Origin: Magicicada septendecula
Taxonomy: Eukaryota; Arthropoda; Insecta; Hemiptera; Cicadidae
Direction of reading: 5' to 3'
Assembly (NCBI GenBank): GCA_034769895.1
Contig: CM068370.1
Span: 44,318,844-44,382,843, forward strand
Length of the DNA: 64,000 nucleotides
Shown: positions 10,210-22,612 of the stretch, one piece after another
How the letters are laid out: each line of letters begins with the position of its first letter
How positions within the stretch are numbered: the first letter of the stretch is position 1
Program-made: the position numbers and the translations under genes
Notes under the pieces: model-generated
What the model saw: only the letters and a program-made list of their open reading frames with translations
Databases searched by the model: none
What the model was told of the DNA's origin: nothing

Positions 10210-13200
10210 CTACCTAGTATTCCCTTTTCTATTTTGGGTTATACTATTCCGTCTCTTCTTCTTATACAATTTTAGCTGCGAAATATGCGTTCTCCGCACA
10301 TATTTTCGAGTCGCAGGTTCGTACAGGGCTACTGTAACTGGAGTTAGGTACTTCTGGATTTGGTAAGGGCCACACCATCGGTATGATAGTTTAGAGGTGG
10401 TCTTATCAATTGCACTACTAGTGGGGTGAGTCTTATACATTACTAAGTCACCTACTTGGTACCTAATTGAATTGTTATGAATACCTTTCTCGTGGTATTT
10501 TCTGGATTTCTCTAAGTTTGCTCTTAAATTAGAGCGGGCTTTATTCCATATTTGCTTTATCTGCTTATCCGTTATTTGCGGAGGCAGCAGATCGTGTATA
10601 TTCCATCTTGTGGACAAAGGGTGGTTTGGTCGGTATTTGTACAGTAACTCAAAAGGGGTCGACTTGTGACCTTCGTGATAAGCTGAATTAAAAGCGTATT
10701 GAATCCAGGATAGGTTTTGGTCCCACGACGTGTGATCGTTCGCATGATAGGCGATTAACGCAGATTTGAGGTTTCGTAGATACCTTTCAGCAATATTGCC
10801 TTGCGGTCGATACTCCGTAGTAGTTATATGGTCTATTCCTAACTTGAAACACATATTCCTAAATTCTTTCGCTTTAAACTGTGGTCCATTATCTGATACT
10901 ATACGTACAGGTGTACCGTAGTCTTTAAATAATCTTTTCTGTAATATTTTTACAGTCGTCGACGCTAATGCTCGTCGCATGGGATATATCCAAACAAATT
11001 TGGTGAAAGAATCTACACAGATGAGTAACATTGTATTACCTGATTTGGATCGTGGATATGGACCTGAAAAGTCTAGATAAAGTTTAGAAAAAGGGGTCTT
11101 AGGGATTTCTGAAATCAGTTGGCTTACTTGACTATTTCTGGCTGGTTTACTGAGGGCACATAATGTACATTTCTTTACGAAACTGGCTATTTCGCTGTTC
11201 ATATTGTTCCAATGATATTCCTTTCGAACACGATATATTGTCTTATTGATTCCCATATGGGCTCCTATGGTAGATGAATGGAAGTATTCCATCAGCATGG
11301 GCTTAATTACATCAGGGGCTATTATTCTTAGTTCCTTTCCGCTTCTTATTTTGTGACATAGTACATTTTTACTCAATATGTATTTCTCGGATTTAATACC
11401 TTGCGTAAGTTGTTCTATAATAGGCTTCAGTAAGGGGTCTTGTTGTTGATACAGAGCAATGTTTGTAAAGGCAAGGGGAACTCAGTAATAACGGCGTTAG
11501 CAAGTGCTATTTCCGGATTCTCCTTGCTTTCGGGAGTTTTAGTGGGCGACTGGAACATACGGGACAGGGTATCAGCGACTACGTTTTGGGTACCTTTTAT
11601 ATGCTGCACTCTGAATTTGTAGCAGTTTAACTTCAATATCCATCTTCCAATAGTCCTAACTGTTTAGGGTGATTCAATAACCAAGATAACGCTTGATTGT
11701 CAGTTTCCAAAAGGAATTCTTTATGCACTAGGAAGGGTTCAAACTTCTCGAATGCAAAAACAATTGCTAAATATTCCAATTCATAGGCGGAATACTTTCT
11801 TTCTTGGTCGCTCAGTGTTCGCGATGCATAACTAATAGGTAGTCTACAGTTTTCTATCTCTTGATATATCACTGCACCTAAAGCTACACTGGAACTGTCG
11901 GTCTGCACTACGAAAGGTTTCGTGAAATCCGCTAGTTGCAAAACTGGGGGAGATATAATACTTTCTTTAAGTTGCTCAAACGCGTTTTGATGTAGTGAGC
12001 TCCATTCAAACTTCGTTCCCTTCTTTCGTAAGGAATTTAGGGGTGCTGCTATTTCGGCTAGATGGGGAATATATTTGTGGAAATAGTTTACCATTCCCAA
12101 AAATCGGGCTATACCTTTTGCATCTCGTGGCGGTGAAAATTCTCTAATAGCGCGGGTTCGTTCGGGGTCAATGCTTACCTTTCCATTCGCTTTCACGATG
12201 TGACCTAAGAATGAAAACTGTGGCACGGCAAAACTTACCTTCTTTGGGTTAACAGTTAATCCTGCTCTTAGTAACCGAGATAACACTTCGCGTAGGTGTT
12301 TAAGATGTAGTTCCATAGATTCGCTGTATATAACGATGTCGTCCAAATAGTGATACACATATTTAAATTTAATATCGTGAATTATCCTTTCTAATAGTCT
12401 ACTACATACGGAACTTCCTTGAGATATTCCAAAGGGTACTCTAGTAAATTGGTACAAGTTAAAAGGAACTGCAAACGCGGTTAGACGTTTTGATTCTTCA
12501 GAAAGGGGTATTTGGTGAAAAGCTTGATTCAGATCCATAACCGTAAAGACCATAGCTTTAGTGAAGTAATGGAAAGCACTATGGATGTCTGGAAGGGGGA
12601 TAGATTCAAATTCTATTCTTTTGTTCAATTGCCGGTAGTCCACAACTAGTCTGTGTTTATCGTGACCTTTTGGTACTAAAAAGGAGGGTGAAGAATATGG
12701 GGACGTAGAGGGTTCAATGACTCCTTGCTCCAACAACTTGTTGATATGGTTTCGCATCACTTCCATCTTGGGAGGCGACAACTTGTACGGAGGTAGGCGT
12801 ATTACTTTCTGATCGCTCAGATTAATTTTATACTCTATTAGTTTAGTGAGTCCTAGTTTTGGTGTAAGAACTGAGGAAAATTCTTTTATTAATTTCAGTA
12901 TTCTCACTCTATCTCTACTTTCTAGATGAGATAAATCTGACTCTTGGTGTATTACGTGTGCAGTAGATGAACAATATTTTTTTTTATTATTATCGTTATT
13001 ATTACAATCAAATCTATATTTCCGTGTACGGTCAAATCGGAAATAATATTTTTGCTCATAGATATCAAGAATCATTCCCGTTTTACTAATAAAGTCTGCT
13101 CCTAATATTAAATCGGGTCCTAACTCCTTACATACTAACATTGTAAACATCCAGGTTAGGTTCTTGATTTTAACCTTAACGGTAATGCTCAGGTTTATGA

Positions 13201-13534
13201 TTATATTACGTTTATCGGCGGTAGCACACTTTATATTCACCGGTTGACTCCGTTTTACTAGATGGTGTTTCGCTAATTTGTCCGCTAATTCTTGGCTGAT
13301 TAAAGTTCTACTAGATCCCGAATCAACTAAGGCGATGGTGGAGGTAACGCCTAAGTCAACTCGTATTAATGGTAATAGATTTTTAGTCCAGTTACATTTA
13401 TTAATCGCGTTACATTTTTCACGAAATTCTCTCACATAGGGATCTATTTCTCTCGAACTTCTTTTCCTTCCACGTTGGTTACAAAATATTTTATTATTAT
13501 TTTTTTTTTTTATTATAAGTTTCTTTGCGTTCAC
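10210..13534 (-). pseudogene. pol: Gypsy pol polyprotein (protease, RT, RNase H, integrase), two frameshifts
   Basis: The frame at 13534-11633 holds the protease (ALVDSGSSRT, near 13320), the reverse transcriptase with YLDD (near 12345), and RNase H with the acidic residues in QTDSSSVALG, AYELEYLAI and LETDNQALS. Integrase (11376-10210) shows the HH-CC zinc finger (KKCTLCAL), then D, D and E in YLDFSGP, VSDNGPQF and GNIAERYLRN, and a GPY-type end (WCGPYQI). The reading shifts near 11655 and again near 11465, both in the RNase H to integrase link. The first frame has no ATG at its start (GTG at 13534), so it is probably reached from gag by frameshifting. The polyprotein copies element RNA in gag particles and inserts the DNA. 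All catalytic residues I looked for are present, so damage is limited to the indels. Confidence 0.9.
13497..13534 (-). promoter_or_regulatory. Gag-pol overlap with A12 tract, candidate +1 frameshift site
   Basis: Gag ends in four Lys codons made by an A12 run (T12 at 13500-13511 on the plus strand) and a TAA. Pol is open across the same run in the +1 frame. No ATG precedes the protease in that frame. Slippage on the A run would join the two proteins. If the true run were one base shorter, gag and pol would form one continuous frame, so homopolymer length matters here. Confidence 0.5.
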
Positions 13535-15071
13535 CAGATTTCGAGTAGCTGCGGAAGACGCAGGATTTCGGGTCTCCCTGCCTTACATGTTTTTTTGGAG
13601 TTGGGTGATTCCGTTCCAATGGCTTACTCTTGCAGTCTTTTCTTATGTGCCCATATTTGCCGCAATTATAACAGATGGGTTTATTGCGAGGTGGGTACTT
13701 TGTTTCCGCTTTGTATGGTGTTACACTTAACTTACCAGATTTTCGCACCTTGTGAGGTCTACTGAAAACTTGCCTTTCATGCGAGGTTGTTACACCAGGC
13801 TCTAGTGCTCGCAATTCATTTCTATGAGTTCCAGCGGTTTTCATTGCTTGTCTATTTTGATCGGAGTACCATACATTTGACGAATGGATACTGCACTGTT
13901 CAAGATCAGCAATTGTGTTGGGTCTATTTATCAACGATAAACGAGATCTTTCTTCAGGTGACAGTCCTATTAAAATGGTGTCGACCATTTGTGTCTCATT
14001 CCAGTCTACACGTAGTAGTCGAGATGACTCCCTGATATCGGAGATGTAATGAGCTAATCTCTCCTGATTTCCTTGTACTCGGAGTACAGCTTTTCTTTTA
14101 AATTCTTCGTAAATACCGGTTGGGATAAAGTACTTTATTATCGAGCTATGTAGCTCTTCTACTGGAAATGTAGAGGTTAGAGCTTCTATGACACGATTCT
14201 TTTACGGGGGTTTACATTTCTGTAGCAGAACTTGCAAAATTTGCCAGTCATTCAGCTGCTGTAGATCTTTTATCTGCAGGAGATAGCTAATGAAAGTTAG
14301 TAGTTTGGAGACATTTAATCCATCTGTGTAAGGGATTTCAGTTAAGATTTTCTCCACAGGATGAGTCATTTTACCGTATAGGTCCGCGTTATGGTTCAAG
14401 GTTGGCATTCCTTTAGGAGAACGATATGATGCATTCAGGGTGGTCAATTCATGATTTCCGGGACGAATCTGAAAACGCTCGGGAGGAGGGGCATTTAAAT
14501 CTCTATCAGTATTTTGCTCTTGGTTAGCTTGCATTTGCGATACGGCTGGTGAGTTCCGATCAGTGTTAGGAGGAGGTAGATCAGTAGTAGGTGATTGTAC
14601 TGGGGAGATGTGTAATTTTTTTAAGGATTTCTCTATTTCATCCATCCTGAATGAGTCGGATCTTCTTCTTAAGTCATTAATAATTGTGGGTAAGCGGTGT
14701 AAAGCTTCGTCAGCTAGGTTTTGTACTTCAGGAGGTATTTCCGTAAGATTAGGCCAGATCAACAAATTTTTCATTCGCCGGGTTAAATGCTCTATTCTCT
14801 GGGTAGTCCGCAAAATTATCGCCGGAGATTTCTCGTCTTGGAGGGTTTGAGACAATAAGGTAAGCTCACTATGCTTGGCATTACAAATTTCTCTCTCGCT
14901 CTCATAATCGCGTTCGCTTGGGTTGTATAATTGCGCGGGTGTATCAAATCCACATTCGCGTATTGACCTACGCAATTCCGCGACTGTTACATTCGCATGG
15001 GGTAGTCCACGCAAAAGAGCTTCGTAAGACAGCTCGTCTTTTAATAACAAATCCAGATTGAATTGGGCCAT
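13497..15071 (-). pseudogene. gag: Gypsy gag, one in-frame stop codon
   Basis: A single reading frame runs from the ATG at 15071 to 13497 (about 524 codons), broken only by a TAA at 14202-14204; I checked that the frame continues without other stops to the C-terminus. The C-terminal zinc knuckle CYNCGKYGHIRKDC (CX2CX4HX4C, around residue 467) binds element RNA in this family. The N-terminal half is rich in charged helical sequence typical of matrix and capsid regions, without a motif I can name. The stop is followed directly by clear gag sequence (IEALTSTFP), so it is a point mutation or sequencing error, not the natural end. The last codons run into an A12 tract overlapping pol. Confidence 0.85.
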
Positions 15072-16030
15072 TTTTATCTTAGTTCTAACACATTAAAATG
15101 TACTTAAAACTACTTCTACAACACTACACATTAATCACATATATAAGATAAATTCTTGAGTAAATAATTTGCATAATTCAGAAAAGAACAATTTCTCTTC
15201 TAAGGGAGAGACAGAAATTCCACACACATATTTGTCAAAGTTAAATAGCCGATCAGCTGTTTTCTGGAATGTAGGTCACCCTCTTTATTTAGTAAACAAA
15301 GGTAGGGTCAGTGTGTCAGTGAGAATGGGGGAGGGTTTGACGCTCACGTATTGTTCTCTACACAATGCCACCGTTTAACTTCCTTAACAGGTCATAACAG
15401 GAGGAGACAGCTGGCACGCATAGGGTGAATCTTATTCAACAATGCACACCTCTTCAATTTACACTAGTATTACGCTTTATAACAGTTTGACTTTATCCAT
15501 TCATGTACTTTCCACAATTTAAATTAATTATTTATTTTGGTCACAATTTCAAGTTACGAAATTCTTTCCACGTAATTAACTGGGTCTACTTTACACAGGA
15601 GCATTATTATTAACAAAGTTTTTCTTTACCGTGACAACAGACATACACTAACATATACTATGCAGATTGAATAATTATAATGCAGGATTATTCAAGAAAC
15701 AACAGGTCTTGGATTGTAGTAATACAAACCTGTTAAAGACTGATCAGTCGACCAAACATTACAATTCATGTATGCAAGTAGGTACATGCATATATCTTCC
15801 TACAATGATATTTCAATTTATACAGACTATCTTTTACGTATGTCAAAACAAATTCATTTTTTTTTTTGAAAATTAAAGTTCCATTAATTACATTCTCTGA
15901 GTGCATAGATCAATAACTGAATGCCGTGAGTTATTTAATTTACTAATAAATTAAGTTAGCAGAGTGGCGCAATTTTGTTTGCGTGACGATGCTCGCAACT
16001 ACTTTAACTTTAACCAGAGTGGCGCAATTT
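15072..16030 (-). other. 5' leader of the Gypsy element
   Basis: Non-coding interval between the 5' LTR and gag. A 17-bp unit AGAGTGGCGCAATTTTG occurs twice, at 15961-15977 and at 16016-16032 abutting the LTR. Its sequence matches the 5' end of eukaryotic initiator tRNA-Met over 14 bases at 15958-15971. No ordinary TGG-type primer-binding site directly beside the LTR was recognised. Confidence 0.6.
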
Positions 16031-17579
16031 TGTAACGTATTGCCGCGTTACAAATCCAGGGAACCCATCTTAACTGACCTCTGCCAATTACATGGGCTGC
16101 CTACGTTGTAACGAACTGTATTCAAATCAAATTAATTGAATAAATTACTCACTATCACTGTAAGGAAACAAGGGAAGGTATTTTACTGATTTATGCACTC
16201 ATTTTCATGTGTAACAAGACGACTTCTCTTTATTTAATAACAGTTACTGACAGATCCCATGACATCATTATTTAAACTAAAATATTTAAATGCTTTTCAT
16301 AAAACTATGGGATCAAATTGATTATATATTCTTATACCTCGGATCCGAGTTTACTTTCTGTATATTTATAGTAAAGACTTCTAATTATTTTCAGTTCATT
16401 TTAGAAGCTTGCAAGACTTCTTTAACCATTTGAAGAATGGTACTATTACTTGGAACGATAATAAGTTACATTAACATTTAAAGCGTTACAACGTATGATA
16501 ATTGAATTTTTACAGTAAACTCTTAGATTTTCTCATTATAATGTTTACATAAAATTAATCGCCTTTGAAAAGTCTCTTTTAGAAGTGAATAGTGTAACAA
16601 ATATGATTAACTCTCGATAGCAAGGCTATCGAGTCACCTTTGCAATTGAACGTAGAAACCTCGTCCCGGGGTGTCCGTCTTGGGAATCCTTGTAGTCAGC
16701 GTCATCATCTGGGTCGTGTCTTCGGCAAGAATAGGTCGGATGTTCACAGAGGAGATTGAAGCTTCTTTGGTGTAAGTATATGTAGATTCTTGGATGTCCT
16801 AAGCAACGTCTTAAGCATGGTATACGTGTCTTCATGAAGTTTCTGCAGATCACATCTTCAGGAGTGATGTTGTAAATGGAGTTACCTCTTGCAGGGAGTC
16901 GTCATCTTGATTACCACTAGTTCTGTTTTTGTGTTACATATTATATCTTCTTCTTACCACATATTTATGTTATTGATACATGACATACGCTTTCCACTTT
17001 TTTGCAGTGGTAGTTAATATACTACATTTAAATAAACCAACAAATTAAAAACATTTAGGTAGAGCTTTCGCTCGTACGTCTGTACTGCGTGAAGGCAACA
17101 TAGCGAGAGACTTTCTGCTCGCTTCAACTGGTACTTAACAAAAAGGAGAGGGGAAATTACTCCGCGACAATATAGTCCCTATTTTTATTTAAGTTAACAT
17201 TCTTATTACCGAAAACTATACCTTAATTATACATATATAATTTAACTGAGTTATTTTAACTACTATTTGTGTCTTCAGATTTCTAATTATAAACATTATG
17301 ATTTTTACATCTTCCTAAATTACAGACGACTCGGTAAACACGTCGAGTCCGGAACTAACAGGTCACCGCATGATGACAAGCAAAGGGTTAATTATGATTA
17401 ATAACTTTTTTACAATTCGCCCTTTTTATTAGTGTTTCTTTGGATCTCTTAATTACTTCTCATTCTCATACTGAGTAAATACAGGGGTTTTAGGTATTAC
17501 AGTGAGATTTTAAATTACTTAATCGCTCGCAAACTTAATTTTTTTATTTACGATTACAGTTAAAATTTAAATCGTCACA
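16031..17579 (-). repeat. 5' LTR of the Gypsy element
   Basis: Partner of 7821-9371. In element sense it begins TGTGACG and ends GTTACA, giving the TG...CA termini of integrase-processed LTRs. Position of the promoter within it was not identified with confidence. Confidence 0.92.
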
Positions 17580-17583
17580 AACT

Positions 17584-19540
17584 TAAAAATTCTTAAGTGG
17601 TCCTCAATAGCCTGATTTTTGCTAAAAGCGATGGTTGAGATGACGATTATGAGTAATTGGAAAGTGACAATTAGCCTTTGGCTAGTGTGCAAATTATAGC
17701 TTCTGTTTAATAAAGTTAACCTCATTACAACGCTTTGCTCTTCAATCACTTCCAATTAGTTCAGATCTGTAACTGTGACGATTTTAAAAACATCGAAAAT
17801 CGCACAAATAAAAATTTGTTATTTTTAATAAGTAAGAGTATTATCCACCCTTACCTATACCCAGATTCCTGAATCAACTTGAAATTGTCCAGTACCAACA
17901 CGCCAAGAAAGGTATTAAGTAAAGAATAATAATAATAATTACTTAATTATTAAAAATGCGACTATATAAATAAAGAAATCTCTAAGTCGTAATAAAGTTA
18001 ACATAAAGTATTTACATTCTAATTAATGAATAATTAATAATATATAAAAGTACGAACTATTTTCTTAGTGCGTAAATACGCACCAGCTTACTGAGCCCTC
18101 GCCCCTAAACTATACGCGCAGTCGCCAGTAGAACTTCGTCATGAAAAGATGTGAGTTTTGTGTTGTCTACATACACGTAAGTGTATGCCGTTAAACGAAT
18201 ATCCAGTGTAAGATGATTTCATTTTGAAAAATGTAGTGTGTGTAGAGTGAGAAAGAATATACAGAAAGGAAAAATTAGCCAACACATCTCTTTTAAAAAA
18301 CATAAAACTGTAAGTTGTAAGAAATGTAACTACCAGACTTTAGTACTGCACAGTAAGAACTATAATTAAGGTGTAAAATGTGAACTACAAAATCCGGACG
18401 AAGAAAAGTCAAACTACAACAGTATGAACTTCAAGTAAAAAATTTAAAGTACCGTTTACCAAATGGTAAAAGCTTAAGAGCATGATAATGTCTTTCAGCC
18501 GCCAGCTAAACGCAACATTATTATGGTTACTGACTGACTGATTGGTTACATACCTATCTACAGCTATGCAGTGTTGTTTGCTTGTTAGGTCTTTAATCTG
18601 CGACGGACGTTAGCACGTTAGCGGTCGCGGTTTTAGTTAACGATTCCCGGCTGGTAAATGATGACGTCATGCAGCGTGATGCGTTACAGAAATTTTCAAA
18701 TGACCCCCAGCCATAAGACATTATCATGTCAAAAACCGATCGTCGAGAGCAGACATACTCAACCCGATGTAGCTTCAAGAGGAACCACGTACTCCACCCA
18801 TAGAAGACGACAGGAGATGCCCCCAAGGACCCAACAACAACCTCATATTAAATTCAGGTGATATCCAAACACAACATTTGTAACTTTTAGTTTCAATAAG
18901 AGAAGTAACAAAAGAACACTAAAGAACTTTAATAATGTAAAGAAGAAATTATCAGATTTGTAATTTTTGTAATGTAGTAGTAGTAACAGCAATATATAGA
19001 TAAATGTAAGATAATAATGTAGATTACCACCAATATTATTCTTCCAATAATTTGGTTGAAGTTTGTGATAAATTAATTATTTTGAGAAAGTTCAGACCCG
19101 GATCCGAGGTATTTAAAACTAACATCTAGATGAGTAATTTTTGAGATAAAAGGAATAATAAACTTAATATATTTAAAGCAGTAAAAGCAGAATTTACTAA
19201 AGTAAATTTTCTTTAAAAAGAAACAAAGTCAAACATAATATTTTAATAGTAATAAAGAGATGTTTTCGCTAACACCAAATGAGTGAATAAATTTGTGCAA
19301 ACCTTGTCAATTTCCTATGTCATAATTGTGTTGTAATTTGTTGGTAAGGATGTTTTACTAACAACGGCAGCTAGTTTAATTAACTGGTAAAGAATTGAAC
19401 TAGTTCCCGACTTTTGTGTTGTCTTAACAAGGGAGACGTCACATAACCTCATATCTCATCTCACATAAGCGAGTCGTTACAACGTTAAGTATTACATTAC
19501 GTAGGAATCTTGTCATGTCATAGTATCTAGTATATAGTAT
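17584..19540. other. AT-rich region, no gene seen
   Basis: No coding signal that I trust. A 77-codon minus frame at 18593-18826 sits in slightly GC-richer sequence but shows no recognisable motif. The interval may hold unclassified old repeats. Confidence 0.5.
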
Positions 19541-19552
19541 TTATACAACACT

Positions 19553-20250
19553 ATGCTGTTTGCCGATGATCAATTTGTAATCCAAGATAGTGAGGATAAA
19601 TTACAACTGGCTGTCCACAAACTAAATCTGTTATCAAAAGGTTATAATTTGAGCCTTTCAATAGAAAAAACTAAGAGCATGGCATTCCTAGGAAAAGATT
19701 CGATTCGGACAAAAATTGTAAATGAAAATAAAATTTTAGAACAAGTATCGCATTTCAATTACCTAGGATGTGATATTACGTATGAAGAAGGCAAAAATAT
19801 TCTTAATAAAACAAACAACTTCCAAAGAATATGTGGGACATTACGGAGATCACTCAAAGGAAAACCACGAAAGAAATACAAATAAAATTCTATACGGTGA
19901 TGGCAGTCCCCATGCTATATACAGGTCCGAATCATGGGCACCAAGAAAGATAGGTTATAGACAGATGGAAACGTCTGAAATGAAATATCTTAGATTTGTG
20001 AAAGGTTGTATAAGATTAGATCACATAAAGAACGAAGATATAGGACAGGAATTAAAAGTACAACCAGTAACGGAACTAGCGAAAAACTATAAAAAAGTTG
20101 GAAAGGGCATGTTATGCGCATGTCTCCAGAAAGAATTGCAAGAAAAATCCTGAATTATAAGCTAGAAAAAAGAAATGTTGGCAGACCGACACGGAGATGG
20201 TGAAGCCGGAACAGGCAACCTGCCTAATTCTGGAGAGATAGATGATGATT
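19553..20250 (+). pseudogene. RTE-like LINE reverse transcriptase fragment
   Basis: Starts with LFADDQFV, carrying the catalytic FADD box of non-LTR reverse transcriptases, then the segment KTKSMAF and VSHFNYLGCDI that follows it in RTE-like elements. After a frameshift near 19850-19880 come the YRSESW and EMKYLRFVKGC blocks of the C-terminus. The 3' end has a GGCAACCTGCC hairpin and a short GATGATGAT tail near 20235-20250, matching the 3' design of the other LINE fragments here. The 5' half of the RT and the endonuclease are absent, typical of incomplete target-primed reverse transcription. Confidence 0.8.
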
Positions 20251-20737
20251 TATACTTTCTTGTATTCACTTTGTCAGAACAAAATATAATTTTTGAAAAA
20301 AAAATTCTACTTAAATTTTATCAAATTTTTCTTTAACAGTAGCCATATTAATGGATACATTTAATTTGACAATCCTTCAGAGATAACATTTAATTGTGTT
20401 ATTAAAGCAAAAGATAAATCTTAAAGATTTATTTCAAGATCATTGGTTCAAAATTACAAGTTTGCATTAGTCAAAGCGAGTCACGCTAGTAGCGGTGAAC
20501 TCCACAGTTTTTGTGTCTGATTTATTGCTGTACAAGACAGTTACATTGAAAAGTTTAGAGCGATACTTAGCAAATCGTAAAGTTAAGTATGTACACTCAG
20601 TTTTCTAGTTAATGTTTTTACTTCTATGTTCTGTAAGGAAATGGAAGTACGGTGATCGCAAAAAAAATCGTGTTCGAGATAAGGGCCGATTCTGATTGTA
20701 TCACCCTTAAAACATGAAGAAAAGCCATTTTCCGAAA

Positions 20738-20741
<4 letters not shown>

Positions 20742-20818
<77 letters not shown>
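20742..20818 (+). repeat. (GT)n microsatellite
   Basis: About 38 uninterrupted GT units. The open frame through it (Cys-Val repeats) is an artefact. Confidence 0.97.
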
Positions 20819-20819
<1 letters not shown>

Positions 20820-20821
<2 letters not shown>

Positions 20822-21750
20822 CGTTTTTCTACGGCGAACAATAACTATTTCTACGGCGAATTAATTATTTTTTGCATATGTGCCCGAGTTGTAGAGGACT
20901 CAAAGCCAAGTGATTTGGGTGAAGATCGGTTAAGGGAAAGTGATAGTTTACCTCCAAAGTTTTACGTTTTAACATGACGTAAAGTACTTAAGAGTAAAGT
21001 ACTTAATTTTAATAAACAAAGTATCCTGAAAATAAGGTCATAATAATCCACTGTAGAAAGGTAATGAAATATCTATAAATGGAAAGGGTAGTTGAAGGGC
21101 GGAGGGGTAATTTTGTTATTAATGTTACAAATTTATTCTACCGAAAACTTAAAAACTTCAATAAAATATTAACAATTGATATCGTTCCATGCTAGGTAAC
21201 CACGGATACCTAAATAAAACAATTTTTTGTTTTCAGAAAGTCACTGAAAACAAACGGTGGGCGGTATTCACTTTTTTCACCTCGCTGAAATAAAAGATAA
21301 TTTAATAAAATTAATTATTTATTTTTAAAATATTAACAACTAAGTACAATGTGTATTTTGATTATCTTTTTCAGCGTTTTTACCAAACTGATATATTTCG
21401 TTTTGTTCTGAGCTTTTGTGTTCATATTAAAAATAATTTGATAAATAATTAGAACATGGAAGTCATGTACGGTTCTCCATACCGATTTATTTGTTATCTG
21501 CCATTAAATTAAACAAACTTTTAATTCACAAGAATTGTGTTAGCCAAATACTTTACTGGGTTATTCCACTTTAGGTCAGATGTTGACATCCTTCATGGAA
21601 AGCAATAAGAAGAGGCAACAAATTATAAGTAAAGGGAATAGACGAATAGATTATTTAATTTATTTTTTAGTTTTTAACGATAAGCCCGATTTGTAGAGAT
21701 TTGTAGTCATATTAGTTGACTAGTTTTATAGTTTAGATTTATTTTATTTC
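20820..21750. other. AT-rich spacer between two microsatellites, no gene seen
   Basis: Nothing recognisable on either strand. Short A/T homopolymer tracts only. Confidence 0.5.
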
Positions 21751-21751
21751 T

Positions 21752-21881
<130 letters not shown>

Positions 21882-21899
21882 ACACAGACACACACATAC

Positions 21900-22388
21900 G
21901 GACGAAAAAGATTTTAATCTCTACAATTTCTTGTTAATCGAGATCACGGATTACGTTTACTGGTACAGCGAAGCCGTTTCCTTTTATTAACACTAAAGTA
22001 AAAACGTCTCGTTGCTATGGAAACCGGAGGCCATAACAGTAGTGAAATCAGTTTTAAGACACTTTTTGTTAACCATGCACTGACTTATACGATGCCTTAA
22101 ACTCTCGTTTGCCTCGTAGTACCTTTGTGTCTGTTCCAAACGGTTTCAACAAAATTTTCCTTTATCAAAATAAAATAAATTGTACGATTCAATCCGAAAT
22201 ATTTATTTAATACTTATTTAGAGAAATCGTATTGCATAACGTCAAGGAAACGCTAAGTGCACCTACATCGTACATGCAGAGTACTTGTACCAAGTATTTT
22301 GAAAAACTGTGACAGCAATAATGTGGAAAAATAGAAATGAGATAGTGCGGTAAACGTATTGGCTTTCGGATGCTCTTTAAGCACCTCT
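21900..22388. other. Spacer, no gene seen
   Basis: No coding signal or recognisable repeat found apart from its neighbours. Confidence 0.45.
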
Positions 22389-22464
<76 letters not shown>

Positions 22465-22474
22465 CCATCATCAT

Positions 22475-22505
<31 letters not shown>

Positions 22506-22612
22506 ACCACCATCATCATCATCATTATCTTCTTCTTCTTCTTCTTCTTCTTCTTCTTCTTCTTCTTCTTCTTCTTCTTCTTCTTCTTCTTCTTCTTCTT
22601 CTTCTTCTTCTG
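22389..22612 (-). repeat. Compound triplet microsatellite (CAT, CAG, CAT, CAG, CAT, CTT)
   Basis: On the plus strand the order is ATC/CAT units, then CAG, then CAT, CAG, CAT, and finally about 33 CTT units. It directly abuts the 3' end of the LINE fragment on the minus strand. It has therefore probably expanded from that element's (GAT)n or (GAA)n tail by slippage. Homopolymeric His, Gln, Ile or Phe frames across it are not genes. Confidence 0.95.

Larger units (their letters stand above)
7821..17579 (-). mobile_element. Nearly complete Gypsy-type LTR retrotransposon, 9.76 kb
   Basis: Two direct repeats (7821-9371 and 16031-17579) begin TGTAAC and end GTCACA on the plus strand. They are flanked by the same 4 bases, AACT, at 7817-7820 and 17580-17583, as expected for a Ty3/Gypsy integrase. 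Between them, on the minus strand, lie gag with a zinc knuckle and pol in the order protease, RT, RNase H, integrase, which is the Gypsy order. No envelope gene is seen. I counted roughly nine substitutions and one small indel between the LTRs, about 0.6 percent, so insertion is recent. Coding is damaged by one stop in gag and two frameshifts in pol. The 3' non-coding part contains a 668-bp palindrome. Confidence 0.92.

Noticed and set aside
15958-15972. Initiator tRNA-Met gene
   Set aside because: Only 14 bases match; the anticodon arm and the rest of the tRNA are absent.
18593-18861. Overlapping frames of 77 and 67 codons on opposite strands
   Set aside because: No motif, no neighbouring exon or splice signal; chance frames in a slightly GC-richer patch.
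20714-20977. Cys-Val repeat protein
   Set aside because: Translation of a (GT)n microsatellite.
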